This document shows positions 1 to 9,020 of a stretch of 64,000 nt of DNA, piece after piece. The stretch's first letter is position 1, and every line of letters begins with the position of its first letter. Below the pieces are notes generated by a model. It did no database searches and was not told the origin of the DNA. It saw only the letters and a list, made by a program, of their open reading frames with translations. Source of the stretch: SMYC01 sp963578475 (GTDB lineage: Bacteria > Acidobacteriota > Vicinamibacteria > Marinacidobacterales > SMYC01). A program made the translations under genes and the position numbers. Location of the stretch: contig CAUZCL010000017.1 of the NCBI GenBank assembly GCA_963578475.1, positions 24,432 to 88,431 on the forward strand, in the 5' to 3' direction.

Positions 1-223
1 GGAGCTGGGTGCCCTCGGGGTAGCTCGTTGGTGCCTGGTAAGGAGACCAGTGCTCGGCAACGACGATCTCTTGTGCGTTGTCGCTCGTGTCCTGGGCCAG
101 GGCAAGCGTGCTCGCAGCTAAAAAGCAAACGGCCACAAAGCCACACGTCTCGAAGAGCACTCGAGAGCGAGAGTTGAGGAAAACCGAACCGTTGACAGCG
201 GTCCGCGATGCTCGCGTCGTCAC
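1..223 (-). CDS. secreted protein, N-terminal fragment cut by window edge
   Basis: An open frame runs from a GTG at 223-221 to the left edge with no stop (74 codons). I chose GTG because GGAGG lies six bases upstream; an in-frame ATG at 238-236 has no ribosome site. The first 45 residues form a basic stretch, then a hydrophobic core (FVAVCFLAASTLALA) ending in an Ala-x-Ala site before Q, so the protein is probably exported. The visible mature part contains HWSPYQAPTSYPEGTQL and no motif I can assign with certainty. A LysM-type envelope protein is one guess from a loose memory of similar N-termini. It lies downstream of the bamD-like gene on the same strand. Confidence 0.6.
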   Translation of the reverse strand, partial: MTTRASRTAVNGSVFLNSRSRVLFETCGFVAVCFLAASTLALAQDTSDNAQEIVVAEHWSPYQAPTSYPEGTQL

Positions 224-365
224 GGCATACCTCCACATGGTAGGGAAACGAAGATGTGGAATAACTGTAACAACTCGATCTGGCAGGTGTCAAACCGTTT
301 TTCCCTGGAACGGCTAAAGTGCTACTTGAGGGGTCTACCGAGCAAAAACAGACGGTCGGCGACGA

Positions 366-1184
366 TTATTGCGGTGGCTTCTTTGGCTCGTCAATCTTCT
401 CCACTTGGATAGTGGCGAGCATCGTTTGTGCCTCTTCGCGATAGATGCTCTCGGGGAAATGGTCGACGATTTGCCGAAAATGAGGGAGCGCTTCTGCGGG
501 TTGCCGGCAGCTGTCATAGGCGGAACCGATGCGAAAGTGCACCTCGTCCATTTTGCTGAATGCCGGAAAGTTGTCAAGCACTCGTTGGAAGCGCGGGATC
601 GAGGCGCGACAATGTTTTCGATTCTCAAAATAGAACAACCCAATGCGGAACTCGGACTCAGCGAGGGTCTCGTAGCACTCCTGGAGCAGCACCCGCCCTT
701 CTTCCGCGTAGCGCGAGTTCCGGTATAGCTGGACGAGTTTTTCGAACTCCTCGACAGCTAGCTCCGTTGGCTCCTGGTCGCGATCGGGGCTCTGGATTTG
801 CCGATAATGCCCGTAGCCGATTTGATATTGGGCGTAGTCGGCGCGGGGATGGTTCGGGAAGAAGGTAAGGAAGTCACGGTAATCAGCGATCGAAACGATG
901 AGGTTGCTCCTGCCCTTTTGGTTGAAGTAGGAATCCGCGATCCCGAGCCGCGCATCGCCTGCCAGTTGGCTGCGAGGATAGGCATCCAAAAGCTGTTGCA
1001 AATAGCCGCGTGCTTCAATCCAGTTCTTCCCTTCTAGAGCGCTCCGTCCCATCGCCATCAAACGTTGGTCGCCTTGCGCGGTAACTGGGACCATTTGCTT
1101 CGACTTGCCGCTGCAAGCGAGACTCGTTGCGAGCGCTGCCATCACGAGGAGCTGGGAACGTCTCAACACAAAACTGATTCTCAT
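366..1184 (-). CDS. bamD: BamD-like outer membrane assembly lipoprotein
   Basis: This 272-residue lipoprotein probably belongs to the outer-membrane beta-barrel assembly (Bam) machinery. A short signal peptide ends in a lipobox (TSLAC) with the lipidated Cys at residue 24. The rest consists of TPR-like helical pairs typical of BamD/YfiO and YbgF-type proteins, for example ARGYLQQLLDAYPRSQLAGD near residue 60 and later copies with the spacing of FPxSxYxEEA. Length agrees with BamD (about 245-280). It follows the SDR gene after about 100 bases on the same strand. A generic TPR periplasmic lipoprotein is the alternative, since no other bam gene is nearby. Confidence 0.75.
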   Translation of the reverse strand: MRISFVLRRSQLLVMAALATSLACSGKSKQMVPVTAQGDQRLMAMGRSALEGKNWIEARGYLQQLLDAYPRSQLAGDARLGIADSYFNQKGRSNLIVSIADYRDFLTFFPNHPRADYAQYQIGYGHYRQIQSPDRDQEPTELAVEEFEKLVQLYRNSRYAEEGRVLLQECYETLAESEFRIGLFYFENRKHCRASIPRFQRVLDNFPAFSKMDEVHFRIGSAYDSCRQPAEALPHFRQIVDHFPESIYREEAQTMLATIQVEKIDEPKKPPQ

Positions 1185-1291
1185 CGGTCCTTCATCATCA
1201 TACGCTCTGAGAGATCAATGGTTCAATGCCTTAGAATAGACGAGCTGAGGCCCGGTCGCAACGTCCGATATTGAGCGCCACTTGCCGAGCC

Positions 1292-2230
1292 CTACAATTC
1301 TCGAATCCACTCCCACTCCCGAACCAAACCCTGGCGCAGATCTATTGACGGCGCGTAGCCGAGATCCGTTCGCGCCGCCGACGTGTCCGCGTAAGTGTCG
1401 CGCATGTCACCTTTTTGTTTAGGGTTGAAGTCGATTTTCAGCTCGCCTTTGGTCACGTCTTTTATGGTCTCGATGACTTCGAGCATCGAGACCCGGGAGC
1501 CGCCCCCGATGTTATAGACCGCTCCGGCGCGGCCGCGCTCCGATGCCGCGATCGTCGCGGCCACCGCGTCGGTCACGAAGGTGAAATCGCGCGTCTGACG
1601 CCCATCTCCGAAAAGCGAAAAAGTGTCGCCTGTCTTTGCGCATCTCAGGAGGCGGTGAAAGGCCATGTCGGGGCGCTGGCGAGGTCCGTAGACGGTGAAA
1701 TATCGCAACGACGCTGTGTTCAAGCCATCGGTAACGTGATACAGCTCGACAAGTTTTTCGGCGGCGAGCTTGCTGACGCCGTAAGGCGAGACTGGATGAA
1801 GCGGTACATCCTCGACCATGGGAAGTGCGGCACTATCTCCGTAAACGGATGACGACGAGGCGAAGACGAAGGAGGAAAGACCCGAACTGACGGCGGCTTC
1901 GAGAAGTTTTTGGGTGGCGAGAATGTTGTTCGTCGTATAGATAGAGAACTCGCTGCCCCAACTGGCGCGCACGCCAGCCTGCGCCGCGAGATGAAAAACG
2001 CGGTCGCATCGTCTCAACAGGGCTTCTAGACCTTGATCTTGGAGGGAGCCTTCGATGAGCTCGAACTGGTTGCTCTCACGAAGCTTTTCGAGATTCATCT
2101 CCTTCAGGCTTCGTTCATAATAATCGAGGAACGAGTCGATACCGATGACCGTATCTCCGCTCGCGACGAGCGTCTCGGCGAGCGTGGAGCCGATGAATCC
2201 GGCAGCGCCGGTTACAAGAGATGTTGTCAT
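1292..2230 (-). CDS. NAD-dependent epimerase, UDP-glucuronate 4-epimerase-like
   Basis: This extended short-chain dehydrogenase has 312 residues. The Rossmann motif GAAGFIGS is at residues 8-15, a Ser cluster precedes VYGD, and the catalytic YGVSK follows. The stretch SFLDYYERSLKEMNL after the second beta strand is characteristic of UDP-glucuronate/UDP-galacturonate epimerases, so interconversion of UDP-GlcA and UDP-GalA for envelope polysaccharide is the likely reaction (inference). The start is the ATG at 2230-2228, whose ATGA overlaps the thioesterase stop; a longer in-frame version from 2266 would run into the upstream gene. Ugd, which would supply UDP-GlcA, is encoded at 48.5 kb. Confidence 0.82.
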   Translation of the reverse strand: MTTSLVTGAAGFIGSTLAETLVASGDTVIGIDSFLDYYERSLKEMNLEKLRESNQFELIEGSLQDQGLEALLRRCDRVFHLAAQAGVRASWGSEFSIYTTNNILATQKLLEAAVSSGLSSFVFASSSSVYGDSAALPMVEDVPLHPVSPYGVSKLAAEKLVELYHVTDGLNTASLRYFTVYGPRQRPDMAFHRLLRCAKTGDTFSLFGDGRQTRDFTFVTDAVAATIAASERGRAGAVYNIGGGSRVSMLEVIETIKDVTKGELKIDFNPKQKGDMRDTYADTSAARTDLGYAPSIDLRQGLVREWEWIREL

Positions 2231-2637
2231 GTGAACAACCCCGCTAGTCTTTTGGGAAGCTTGCAAATTTTGCCGGCTCTAGTGGTGGCGACGTGCAGGG
2301 TTGAGCCGGTGGCGACCACCGTTTGGTCCTCGAGGTGCGCGAGCTCGTAATCGAATCGAATGCGGACGCGCGAAGGCCGGCTCAGCGTCGTTTTGATCTC
2401 GATAACGTCGTCGTAATGCGCGGGGCTCTTATAGCGGCAATGTGCTTCGACGACCGGAAGGTAAATCTGGTCCTCGTGCTCGATATCCCGATAGCTCGAC
2501 CCTAGCTGCCGGAGCAAGTCACAACGTCCTACCTCGAACCACGCCAAATAGTTGGCGTAGTACACGACGCCCATAGCGTCGGTTTCTGCGTAGCGGACAC
2601 GTACCTGACAGCTGATCTCGCGCAAGCTAGGGTTCAA
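2227..2637 (-). CDS. YbgC/4HBT-type acyl-CoA thioesterase
   Basis: A single hot-dog fold protein of about 136 residues. The signature YAETDAMGVVYYANYLAWFE contains the catalytic Asp and the helix start typical of the 4-hydroxybenzoyl-CoA thioesterase/YbgC family, which hydrolyses short or aromatic acyl-CoA. The frame is open upstream into rpe, but coding character begins only here. A TTG at 2637-2635 overlaps the rpe stop as TTGA and is my preferred start; a second TTG at 2625 is possible. The 3' end overlaps the SDR start as ATGA, so translation of the three genes is probably coupled. The physiological substrate cannot be told. Confidence 0.82.
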   Translation of the reverse strand: MNPSLREISCQVRVRYAETDAMGVVYYANYLAWFEVGRCDLLRQLGSSYRDIEHEDQIYLPVVEAHCRYKSPAHYDDVIEIKTTLSRPSRVRIRFDYELAHLEDQTVVATGSTLHVATTRAGKICKLPKRLAGLFT

Positions 2638-3290
2638 GCTTCGGTGGCTGCGAGAAGCATGTCGCGCAGGACCGAGGCGGGGTCCTCGGCTTTGAAGACC
2701 GCGGAGCCGGCGATTACCACGTCGACGCCCGCCTCGGCAGCCATGGGTATCCTCTCGGCGTTCATCCCTCCATCGATCTCGATGGATAGCTCGGTGTCGG
2801 CCGCATCGGCGACACGACGGAGCTCGCGCACTCTCTCGAAGCTGCCCTCGATGAATTTCTGTCCACCCCATCCCGGGTTTACCGACATGATGATGGCGTA
2901 GTCCGCGAGAGGGAGGAGAGCTTCAATCGTCGAGAAGGAAAAGCCCGGGTTGAGCGCCAACCCGGCTTTCTTTCCGCGTTTTCTGATCGAGCTCAACACG
3001 AGATGCGGATGGTAGAGGGTCTCCGGATGCACGGCGATCATGTCTGCCCCCGCATCCATGAACGCTTCCACCCATCGATCCGCATGCTCGATCATCAAGT
3101 GCACATCGAGCGGTAGAGACGTGCATTCGCGTACGGCCGAGACGACCATCGGGCCGAAGGTGAGGTTCGGGACGTAGTGTCCGTCCATGACATCGAGATG
3201 GAGCTGGCCCGCTCCGGCCTCGTCCATGCGCTCAATCTCGGAAGCGAGCTTCGTGAAATCGGCAGATAGAATCGAGGGAGCGATGCGCAT
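2634..3290 (-). CDS. rpe: ribulose-phosphate 3-epimerase
   Basis: This 218-residue TIM-barrel enzyme interconverts ribulose-5-phosphate and xylulose-5-phosphate in the pentose phosphate pathway. The start IAPSILSADF, the metal-binding HLDVMDGHYVPNLTFGP, HLMIEH, the MSVNPGWGGQKFI segment and IDGGMN are all present in family order. Length is normal. It begins four bases after the PASTA gene stop and ends in the TTGA overlap with the thioesterase, so it sits in the middle of a minus-strand operon. Confidence 0.96.
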   Translation of the reverse strand: MRIAPSILSADFTKLASEIERMDEAGAGQLHLDVMDGHYVPNLTFGPMVVSAVRECTSLPLDVHLMIEHADRWVEAFMDAGADMIAVHPETLYHPHLVLSSIRKRGKKAGLALNPGFSFSTIEALLPLADYAIIMSVNPGWGGQKFIEGSFERVRELRRVADAADTELSIEIDGGMNAERIPMAAEAGVDVVIAGSAVFKAEDPASVLRDMLLAATEA

Positions 3291-3294
3291 AGCT

Positions 3295-4137
3295 TTACGA
3301 CCCTTTGCTCAAATAAAGAATGATACGGTCACGCCTGAACACTTTCGTGCCCGATGATGGGGACTGGCGCACGACCACGTTCTTCGGAACACCTGGGTAA
3401 TCGACGAGCCTGACTTGAGAGACTCTGAGCGAGCTTCGGCTCAGCCTGTCGAGGAGCTCGACATAGTCCCGGCTGATGAAGTCGGGCATCACGAAACCTT
3501 CCTCCAGGTAGCCACGAGAAAGTAGCACGGAGACGACAGTATCGTCGCCGATCTCGTCATAAGCCTGCGGTGACTGTGCGACGACTGTATCTGGAGCGTA
3601 GATGTCGCTGTGGATCTCGACGACGCGGCCGAGGCTGAAGCCCGACTGCTCGAGGATGAGCTGCGCCGATTGCAGTGTCTCTCCTTCGACCCGCGGCACC
3701 GAGCGTCGCTCTGGACCGAGGCTGGCCCAGACCCGTATCGAGCGGCCTTTCCGAAGCGTCGTCCCAGCGTCCGGTGCCTGGAGCGCGACGAAATCCGGCG
3801 GGACGGTTTCGTGAAAGCGGTTTCCCTGAAGCACGACGTTTAGCTCGACCGCGGCGAGCATTTTACGCGCGACATCGAAGCTCGCACCGGAGAGGTCCGG
3901 GACGATGACGTCGTTGCTCCGGACTGCGAGGCTGAAGGACACGGCAGCTGCGATCACTGCTGTGGCGAGCAGGCCCCCGGCGATGGCGAGCGTCTCGATA
4001 ATGCGCACGAAGATAGTGTGCACCCTCTTGCGTTTCGATGTGGTCTCCCTGGCGGCACGGCCACGCCCGTGCTTAATTGACGGCGTGGGCCTATCTTTCT
4101 CGAGGTTACGCTCGCCCGCGCGGTACTTGCTGGTCAC
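3295..4137 (-). CDS. membrane-anchored triple-PASTA protein
   Basis: A 280-residue protein with a basic cytoplasmic tail (residues 1-45), one transmembrane helix (about 46-70, IIETLAIAGGLLATAVIAAA) and three PASTA repeats outside: VPDLSGASFDVARKML onward, VPRVEGETLQSAQLIL onward, and MPDFISRDYVELLDRL onward. PASTA domains bind peptidoglycan fragments or beta-lactams in Ser/Thr kinases and PBPs, but no kinase or transpeptidase domain is present here. It lies between rsmB and rpe and is probably cotranscribed with them. A scaffold or cell-wall sensing role is inference. Confidence 0.85.
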   Translation of the reverse strand: MTSKYRAGERNLEKDRPTPSIKHGRGRAARETTSKRKRVHTIFVRIIETLAIAGGLLATAVIAAAVSFSLAVRSNDVIVPDLSGASFDVARKMLAAVELNVVLQGNRFHETVPPDFVALQAPDAGTTLRKGRSIRVWASLGPERRSVPRVEGETLQSAQLILEQSGFSLGRVVEIHSDIYAPDTVVAQSPQAYDEIGDDTVVSVLLSRGYLEEGFVMPDFISRDYVELLDRLSRSSLRVSQVRLVDYPGVPKNVVVRQSPSSGTKVFRRDRIILYLSKGS

Positions 4138-4202
4138 AGCCCTATTCTATCGCGCCCCGAAGATGATGAATATTAATCTCTAGAACCTCGAGTCGGGCTA
4201 GT

Positions 4203-5564
4203 TCAGTCGCGGGTCAATATGGCGGCGAAATAGGCGTCCATGTCGTCTCTCTCGGGCGTCGTCTCGAAAAAGCCTTCCGACGAGACGAGGTGTCGCGCCT
4301 GCTCAGGCAGCGATTCAGGAGCCAATACGACGCGAAAGCCGGGGGTGTTTTCGAGGAATGTCCTGACTACGTCTTGGTTCTCCTCGCGCTCGCTCGAGCA
4401 GGTCGCATAGACGAGCCGGCCTCCGCTTTCGAGAGCGCGCGCGGAAGCTTCCAGGAGCTCCAATTGCAGCTTCTGATGATGCTTCAAATCTCGTTCCGCC
4501 ACGCGCCACTTGATGTCGGGATTGTGCCGCAAGGTTCCGAGACTCGAGCAAGGCGCATCGAGAAGAATGCGGTGAAACGGTCGCGTTTGTCTAAGCGGGA
4601 GCTTGCGGCCGTCCGCGGCCACGGCCACGAGGTTCGTGACACCGAGCTCAGAAGCTAAATCCTTCATCACGACCGCGCGCCGCTGTCTTCGATCGAGCGC
4701 GATGACCCTGCCACGGTGGGCGATCTCCGCGAGAGCCGTCGCCTTGCCGCCCGGGGCCGCGCAAACATCGAGAACGACATCGTCTTCCGAGGGCTCGAGA
4801 AGGTACGGGATGAGCTGCGACCCCGCATCTTGAATGATGGCGAGACCTTCTTTGAAGAGTTTGCTGCCCCGCAATTTGCCTGAATAGGCTCGCAAACCGT
4901 GGGGCAGGATGGCGACGCGCTCGGACTCGACACCGAGCTCCTCTTGCGCTTTGTCGAGGTTGATTCGACGCGAGACGCGCACGTAAACTGGGGGCGGCTC
5001 GTTCTGTCGGCGACAACGTGTCTCCGCGTCGTCGAGGCCCAGCTTTTCCAGATAGCGTCGGGCGAGCCATTCAGGATGGGAGAGGCTGTAACGAAGATAT
5101 CCCAGGGGGTCCGTGTCCCGGCTCGGCAGCGTAGGCTCGCCCGGGCGGCGAAGCACGTTGCGCAGCACCGCATTGACGAAATCCGCCCCTCCCGAAGCGA
5201 AGTCATGCGCCAGACGCACAGCCTCGTCGACCGCGGCGCGGTCGGGCACGCGGTCGAGAAAACGAATTTGATAGAGGCCGATGCGGAGCGCCGTTAGGAT
5301 GCTGCCATCGAGCTTCTCTAGGGGCCTTTTGCTATGGTGTGATAAGACAAAGTCGAGCCTGTTGCGCCAGCGAAGCACGCCGTACGCGATCTCGGTGGCT
5401 AGGTCTCGATCGGTGGCGGAGAGGGCGGTGTATAGAGAGGAATGGAGGAGCGCGGCTGGCTCGCCGCGCTTCTTTTCGACGCCGCGCAGCACCTCGAATG
5501 CCATTCGGCGTGCTGGAGACGCTCTTGAAACCATAGCCGTGAATGCTAGATCATTCGGTGTCAT
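4203..5564 (-). CDS. rsmB: 16S rRNA (cytosine-967-C5) methyltransferase
   Basis: RsmB methylates C967 of 16S rRNA. The N-terminal NusB-like helical domain (ARRMAFEVLRGVEKKRGEP onward) is followed by the SAM-binding motif VLDVCAAPGGKATALAE, the motif IV cysteine in DAPCSSLGTLRHNPDIKW and the catalytic Cys in YATCSSEREENQ. The frame is open to 5771, but that would run under the divergent Lon gene; the ATG at 5564 gives 453 residues, normal for the family, and ATGs at 5534 and 5504 are alternatives. Only 18 bases separate it from the divergent protease gene, so promoters must overlap coding sequence. Confidence 0.93.
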   Translation of the reverse strand: MTPNDLAFTAMVSRASPARRMAFEVLRGVEKKRGEPAALLHSSLYTALSATDRDLATEIAYGVLRWRNRLDFVLSHHSKRPLEKLDGSILTALRIGLYQIRFLDRVPDRAAVDEAVRLAHDFASGGADFVNAVLRNVLRRPGEPTLPSRDTDPLGYLRYSLSHPEWLARRYLEKLGLDDAETRCRRQNEPPPVYVRVSRRINLDKAQEELGVESERVAILPHGLRAYSGKLRGSKLFKEGLAIIQDAGSQLIPYLLEPSEDDVVLDVCAAPGGKATALAEIAHRGRVIALDRRQRRAVVMKDLASELGVTNLVAVAADGRKLPLRQTRPFHRILLDAPCSSLGTLRHNPDIKWRVAERDLKHHQKLQLELLEASARALESGGRLVYATCSSEREENQDVVRTFLENTPGFRVVLAPESLPEQARHLVSSEGFFETTPERDDMDAYFAAILTRD

Positions 5565-5582
5565 CTGAGAAAGAGAGAAAAC

Positions 5583-8105
5583 GTGTCCTCGTCCAATATG
5601 CCCGATCTCTCCGCCGAGCAGCTGCGCTACCGCTGCTCGATCGATAGTTTCAAGTTCGAAACGACGGAAGAGATCAAAGCACCTTTCGAGATCATTGGCC
5701 AGGAGCGCGCGATCAAAGCGATACAGCTCGGCCTCATGGTGCCGTCCCGAGGCTACAACATCCTCGTTCAAGGCCTAACGGGTACTGGCAAGGAAACGAC
5801 TGTCAAGAGCATCCTCGAGACGATCCAGGATCGCTCTACCGAGATCCCGTCGGATATCTGTTACGTGAACAATTTTGACGACGAGGACTGCCCTATAGCC
5901 CTCTATCTTCCCGCGGGGGATGGCTTGCAGTTGCGCAAAGAGACGGATGCGCTCGTCGACTATCTAGACCGTACCGTACCCGCCGTGCTCGAATCGGACG
6001 AGTTCAAGGAGCGGCGAGCTCAGCTCGTCGAGCGTGAAGGCTCGAAAGGCCGCGAGGTCATCAAAGAGTTCGAAGAGCGCATCAAGAAAGAGAACTTCGT
6101 GCTCGTCGAGATTCGATTTGGGCCGATGACGAAGACCGAACTCGCTCCCATCGTCGACGGCAAGCCTCGTCCAGGCGAGGAGCTCGAGCAGATGCTCGCG
6201 GAGGGCGAGATCGAGCGCGAAGAGTACGAGCGCGTCGACAAGATTCGGGACGGGTTTACTGAAGAGCTAGATGACGTGCTGAAACATGCGCGGGACGCCG
6301 AGCGCCAGATTTCGGAGGCGCTCACAGCTCTGGTCTTTGGTTTCGGCGCCGAGATCCTAAACCCCAGGATCCAAGACCTCAAAGCGCGTTTTCCCGGCGA
6401 GAGAACGGAGCAGTTTCTCGAGCATCTCCGACACCACGTTCTCGACAACCTCGAACAGTTCGTCCGCAAACCCGAGACGCCCGAGCAAGCAGGGATCGCG
6501 GCGCTCCTCGTAGCGCAGACCGATCGCTTTATCCGCTACCGCGTCAACTTGCTCGTTGACAATTCCGGAATCACCAGCCCACCCATCGTGGTTGAGACGC
6601 ACCCTACCTACAAGAACCTTTTCGGCACGGTCGAGCGTAGCTTCGACCGGAGTGGTCAGTCCCCCCATACGGACTTCACCCGGATCAAGGCAGGGAGCTT
6701 GTTGAAGGCCATGGGCGGCTACCTCGTGCTCTCCTTTCAGGAAGTCTTGTCCGAGCCCGGCGTCTATCAGTCTCTCAAACGCACGCTCAAGAACGGGAAA
6801 GTCGACATCCAAGGCTACGACCCCGCCCATATGTTCACGGCTTCTGCACTCAAGCCCGAGCCCATTGATGTCCAGGTCAAGGTCGTGCTCATCGGGGATG
6901 CGCAGTCCTATCAGATTTTCTACCAGCACGACCCCGACTTCCGCAAGACGTTCAAAGTCAAAGCAGATTTCGACACGGTTATGGAGCGCACGCCCGAGTC
7001 TATCGAGCGCTACGCGCACTTCATTGCTCGCACCGCACGGGTCGAGAAGCTTCAGCCATTCGATCGCTCGGCAACAGCCGCGGTCGTCGAGGCGGGTCTC
7101 CGCCTCTCCGGAAGCCAAAACAAGCTCTCCACTCGTTTCAGTGATATCGCCGATCTGCTCCGCGAAGCCAATTATTGGGCGCAGCAGGAAAATGCAGACA
7201 TCATCACGGCCTCCCATATCGATCGCACCCTCGAGGAGCGTGTCGAACGCCGGAATTTGATCGAGGTCCGTATCTCGGAAATGATCCGAGAGGGCGTCAT
7301 CATGATCTCGAGCGATGGCGTTCGGGAAGGGCAGGTGAACGGCCTTTCGGTATACGATTTGGGTGACTATCGCTTCGGGCGTCCCACGAGAATCACGGCT
7401 TCGGTCGCGACTGGCCGAGCGGGTATCATCAATATCGAGCGCGAATCCGACCTGTCAGGACGCAGTCACAACAAGGGCATGTTGATCCTGGCCGGCTACT
7501 TGCGCTCGCGTTTCGCCAAGAGGCGCCCGATGACGTTGTCCGCGAGCCTGGCTTTTGAGCAGAGCTATAGCGGCGTCGACGGAGACAGCGCGTCGTCGAC
7601 CGAACTCTATGCGCTCGTCTCGGCCCTCTCGGAGCTTCCGCTGCGGCAAGACATCGCCGTCACTGGCTCGGTGAACCAAAAAGGCGAAGTGCAAGCGATT
7701 GGTGGTGTGAACGAGAAGATCGAGGGTTTTTTCGACACGTGCGTGTCCTTGGGCCTGACCGGGGACCAAGGGGTGATGATCCCTCAGGCGAACGTTTCGG
7801 ACCTGATGCTCCGAAAGAGCGTCGTCGAAGCAGTGGCGGCAGGAAAGTTCCACGTCTATCCCGTTTCAACAATCGAGCAAGGTATCGAAATCTTGACGCG
7901 CATGGAGGCGGGTGTCGAAGGCAAAGACGGTACCTACCCCGAAGCCAGCGTCTATGGCAAGGTCGAGCGCCGCTTAGCTCAGATGGCGCGTGACCTCCGC
8001 GCCGCCGCCCGTCCCGAAAAAGAAGCCGAAAAGGACGCCGAAACGGAAAAAGACGGCGCCGACGACAAAGACCCCGACGTCGACTCAGACCCCCCCGAGA
8101 CCTAA
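5583..8105 (+). CDS. Lon-family ATP-dependent protease (LonB-like)
   Basis: An 840-residue protease of the S16 family with the AAA_32-type ATPase arrangement. The Walker A motif GLTGTGKET is at residues 64-72, followed by a long charged coiled-coil insert (about 120-280). The C-terminal proteolytic domain has the Ser-Lys dyad: Ser669 in GVDGDSASST and Lys712 in GGVNEKIEGF. No substrate-binding domain of classical LonA type is present. The GTG at 5583 follows a purine-rich GAGAAAGAGAG stretch; an ATG at 5598 is possible. The final 60 residues are Lys/Glu/Asp-rich and low complexity. The 3' end overlaps the convergent phosphodiesterase gene by 21 bases. Confidence 0.9.
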   Translation: MSSSNMPDLSAEQLRYRCSIDSFKFETTEEIKAPFEIIGQERAIKAIQLGLMVPSRGYNILVQGLTGTGKETTVKSILETIQDRSTEIPSDICYVNNFDDEDCPIALYLPAGDGLQLRKETDALVDYLDRTVPAVLESDEFKERRAQLVEREGSKGREVIKEFEERIKKENFVLVEIRFGPMTKTELAPIVDGKPRPGEELEQMLAEGEIEREEYERVDKIRDGFTEELDDVLKHARDAERQISEALTALVFGFGAEILNPRIQDLKARFPGERTEQFLEHLRHHVLDNLEQFVRKPETPEQAGIAALLVAQTDRFIRYRVNLLVDNSGITSPPIVVETHPTYKNLFGTVERSFDRSGQSPHTDFTRIKAGSLLKAMGGYLVLSFQEVLSEPGVYQSLKRTLKNGKVDIQGYDPAHMFTASALKPEPIDVQVKVVLIGDAQSYQIFYQHDPDFRKTFKVKADFDTVMERTPESIERYAHFIARTARVEKLQPFDRSATAAVVEAGLRLSGSQNKLSTRFSDIADLLREANYWAQQENADIITASHIDRTLEERVERRNLIEVRISEMIREGVIMISSDGVREGQVNGLSVYDLGDYRFGRPTRITASVATGRAGIINIERESDLSGRSHNKGMLILAGYLRSRFAKRRPMTLSASLAFEQSYSGVDGDSASSTELYALVSALSELPLRQDIAVTGSVNQKGEVQAIGGVNEKIEGFFDTCVSLGLTGDQGVMIPQANVSDLMLRKSVVEAVAAGKFHVYPVSTIEQGIEILTRMEAGVEGKDGTYPEASVYGKVERRLAQMARDLRAAARPEKEAEKDAETEKDGADDKDPDVDSDPPET

Positions 8106-9017
8106 CCCCAGAGGCATCAGTCTCTTCCGCGCCGAAGCGTTAGCGAAGGCGGGGTGCCTCAACAGTCGGTCCGGATAGTCCGTCAGGATTCCGTGAACGC
8201 CCATGTCGAGGAGGCGTTTCATGTCGGAGGGCTCGTTGATCGTCCAGACCTGGACTTGGATATTGGCATCTTTGGCGCTTTCGAGAAAGCTGGGCTCGAC
8301 CACATGGAGCTCTCGAAAATATTCGGTCACCTGAAACGCGACGGCGGGGCTTCGATAGAGGCTCCCGAGCCCGACGCGGTGAAGTACAACGAAGACGAAG
8401 GCTTCTCGGAACGTCGCGCTCGTTGCGACGGAAGGGCACTCCTCGCGAAACGCCAACATGGGCTCTTGTCCGAACGAAGCGACGAGCACGCGCGCCTCGG
8501 CATCGAATTCTTGCAACAGGCGGCAAAGCGACGTGGCCTCTTTGGGAGTAAATGCTTTCATCTCGAGATTCAGCCGAGAGCTACTCAAGGCTGTCAGCAC
8601 CTCGCGAAGGGTCGGTACACGAAGCCCGCGTTCTCGAAAAGGAAAATCTCCGTCTCCGCGAGCGCCCGCGTATAGCTCTTTGAGCTCGTCGAGCGTCATA
8701 TCGGAGACGAGGCCTCGACCATTCGTGGTGGCGTCGACCGCGCGGTCGTGCATCACCACGATGTGACCATCTGCCGTCATGCGGAGATCCATCTCTAGCA
8801 GGTCGACTCCAAGATCGCGCGCGTGCTCGAACGCGTAAAGCGTGTTCTCGGGCCATAGACCGCGGCCGCCTCGGTGAGCGATGGCCCACGGTCCCGGCGC
8901 GTCAAAGAAAACGTGATGGCTTATACGTTGGTGAGGATGGAGGGTCGCGAAATAGAGGTACAAAACGAACAATAGCGCGAGGAAGCGGAGCGCCCAGCGG
9001 AGAAATCGCACGCCCAC
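8085..9017 (-). CDS. glycerophosphodiester phosphodiesterase family protein
   Basis: A 310-residue GDPD that hydrolyses glycerophosphodiesters to glycerol-3-phosphate and an alcohol. An N-terminal hydrophobic helix (FLALLFVLYLYFATL) anchors or exports it. The active-site blocks are intact: AHRGGRGLWPENTLYAFEHA, LEMDLRMTADGHIVVMHD, LNLEMKAF and QVWTINEP. The GTG start at 9017 lies three bases past the fmt stop, so it is the last gene of a def-fmt-GDPD run. Its last codons overlap the end of the convergent protease gene. Confidence 0.9.
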   Translation of the reverse strand: MGVRFLRWALRFLALLFVLYLYFATLHPHQRISHHVFFDAPGPWAIAHRGGRGLWPENTLYAFEHARDLGVDLLEMDLRMTADGHIVVMHDRAVDATTNGRGLVSDMTLDELKELYAGARGDGDFPFRERGLRVPTLREVLTALSSSRLNLEMKAFTPKEATSLCRLLQEFDAEARVLVASFGQEPMLAFREECPSVATSATFREAFVFVVLHRVGLGSLYRSPAVAFQVTEYFRELHVVEPSFLESAKDANIQVQVWTINEPSDMKRLLDMGVHGILTDYPDRLLRHPAFANASARKRLMPLGLGLGGV

Positions 9018-9020
9018 ATT

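Noticed and set aside
6357..7217. 286-codon open frame opposite the Lon-family gene
   Set aside because: Shadow of a conserved coding region with no domain.
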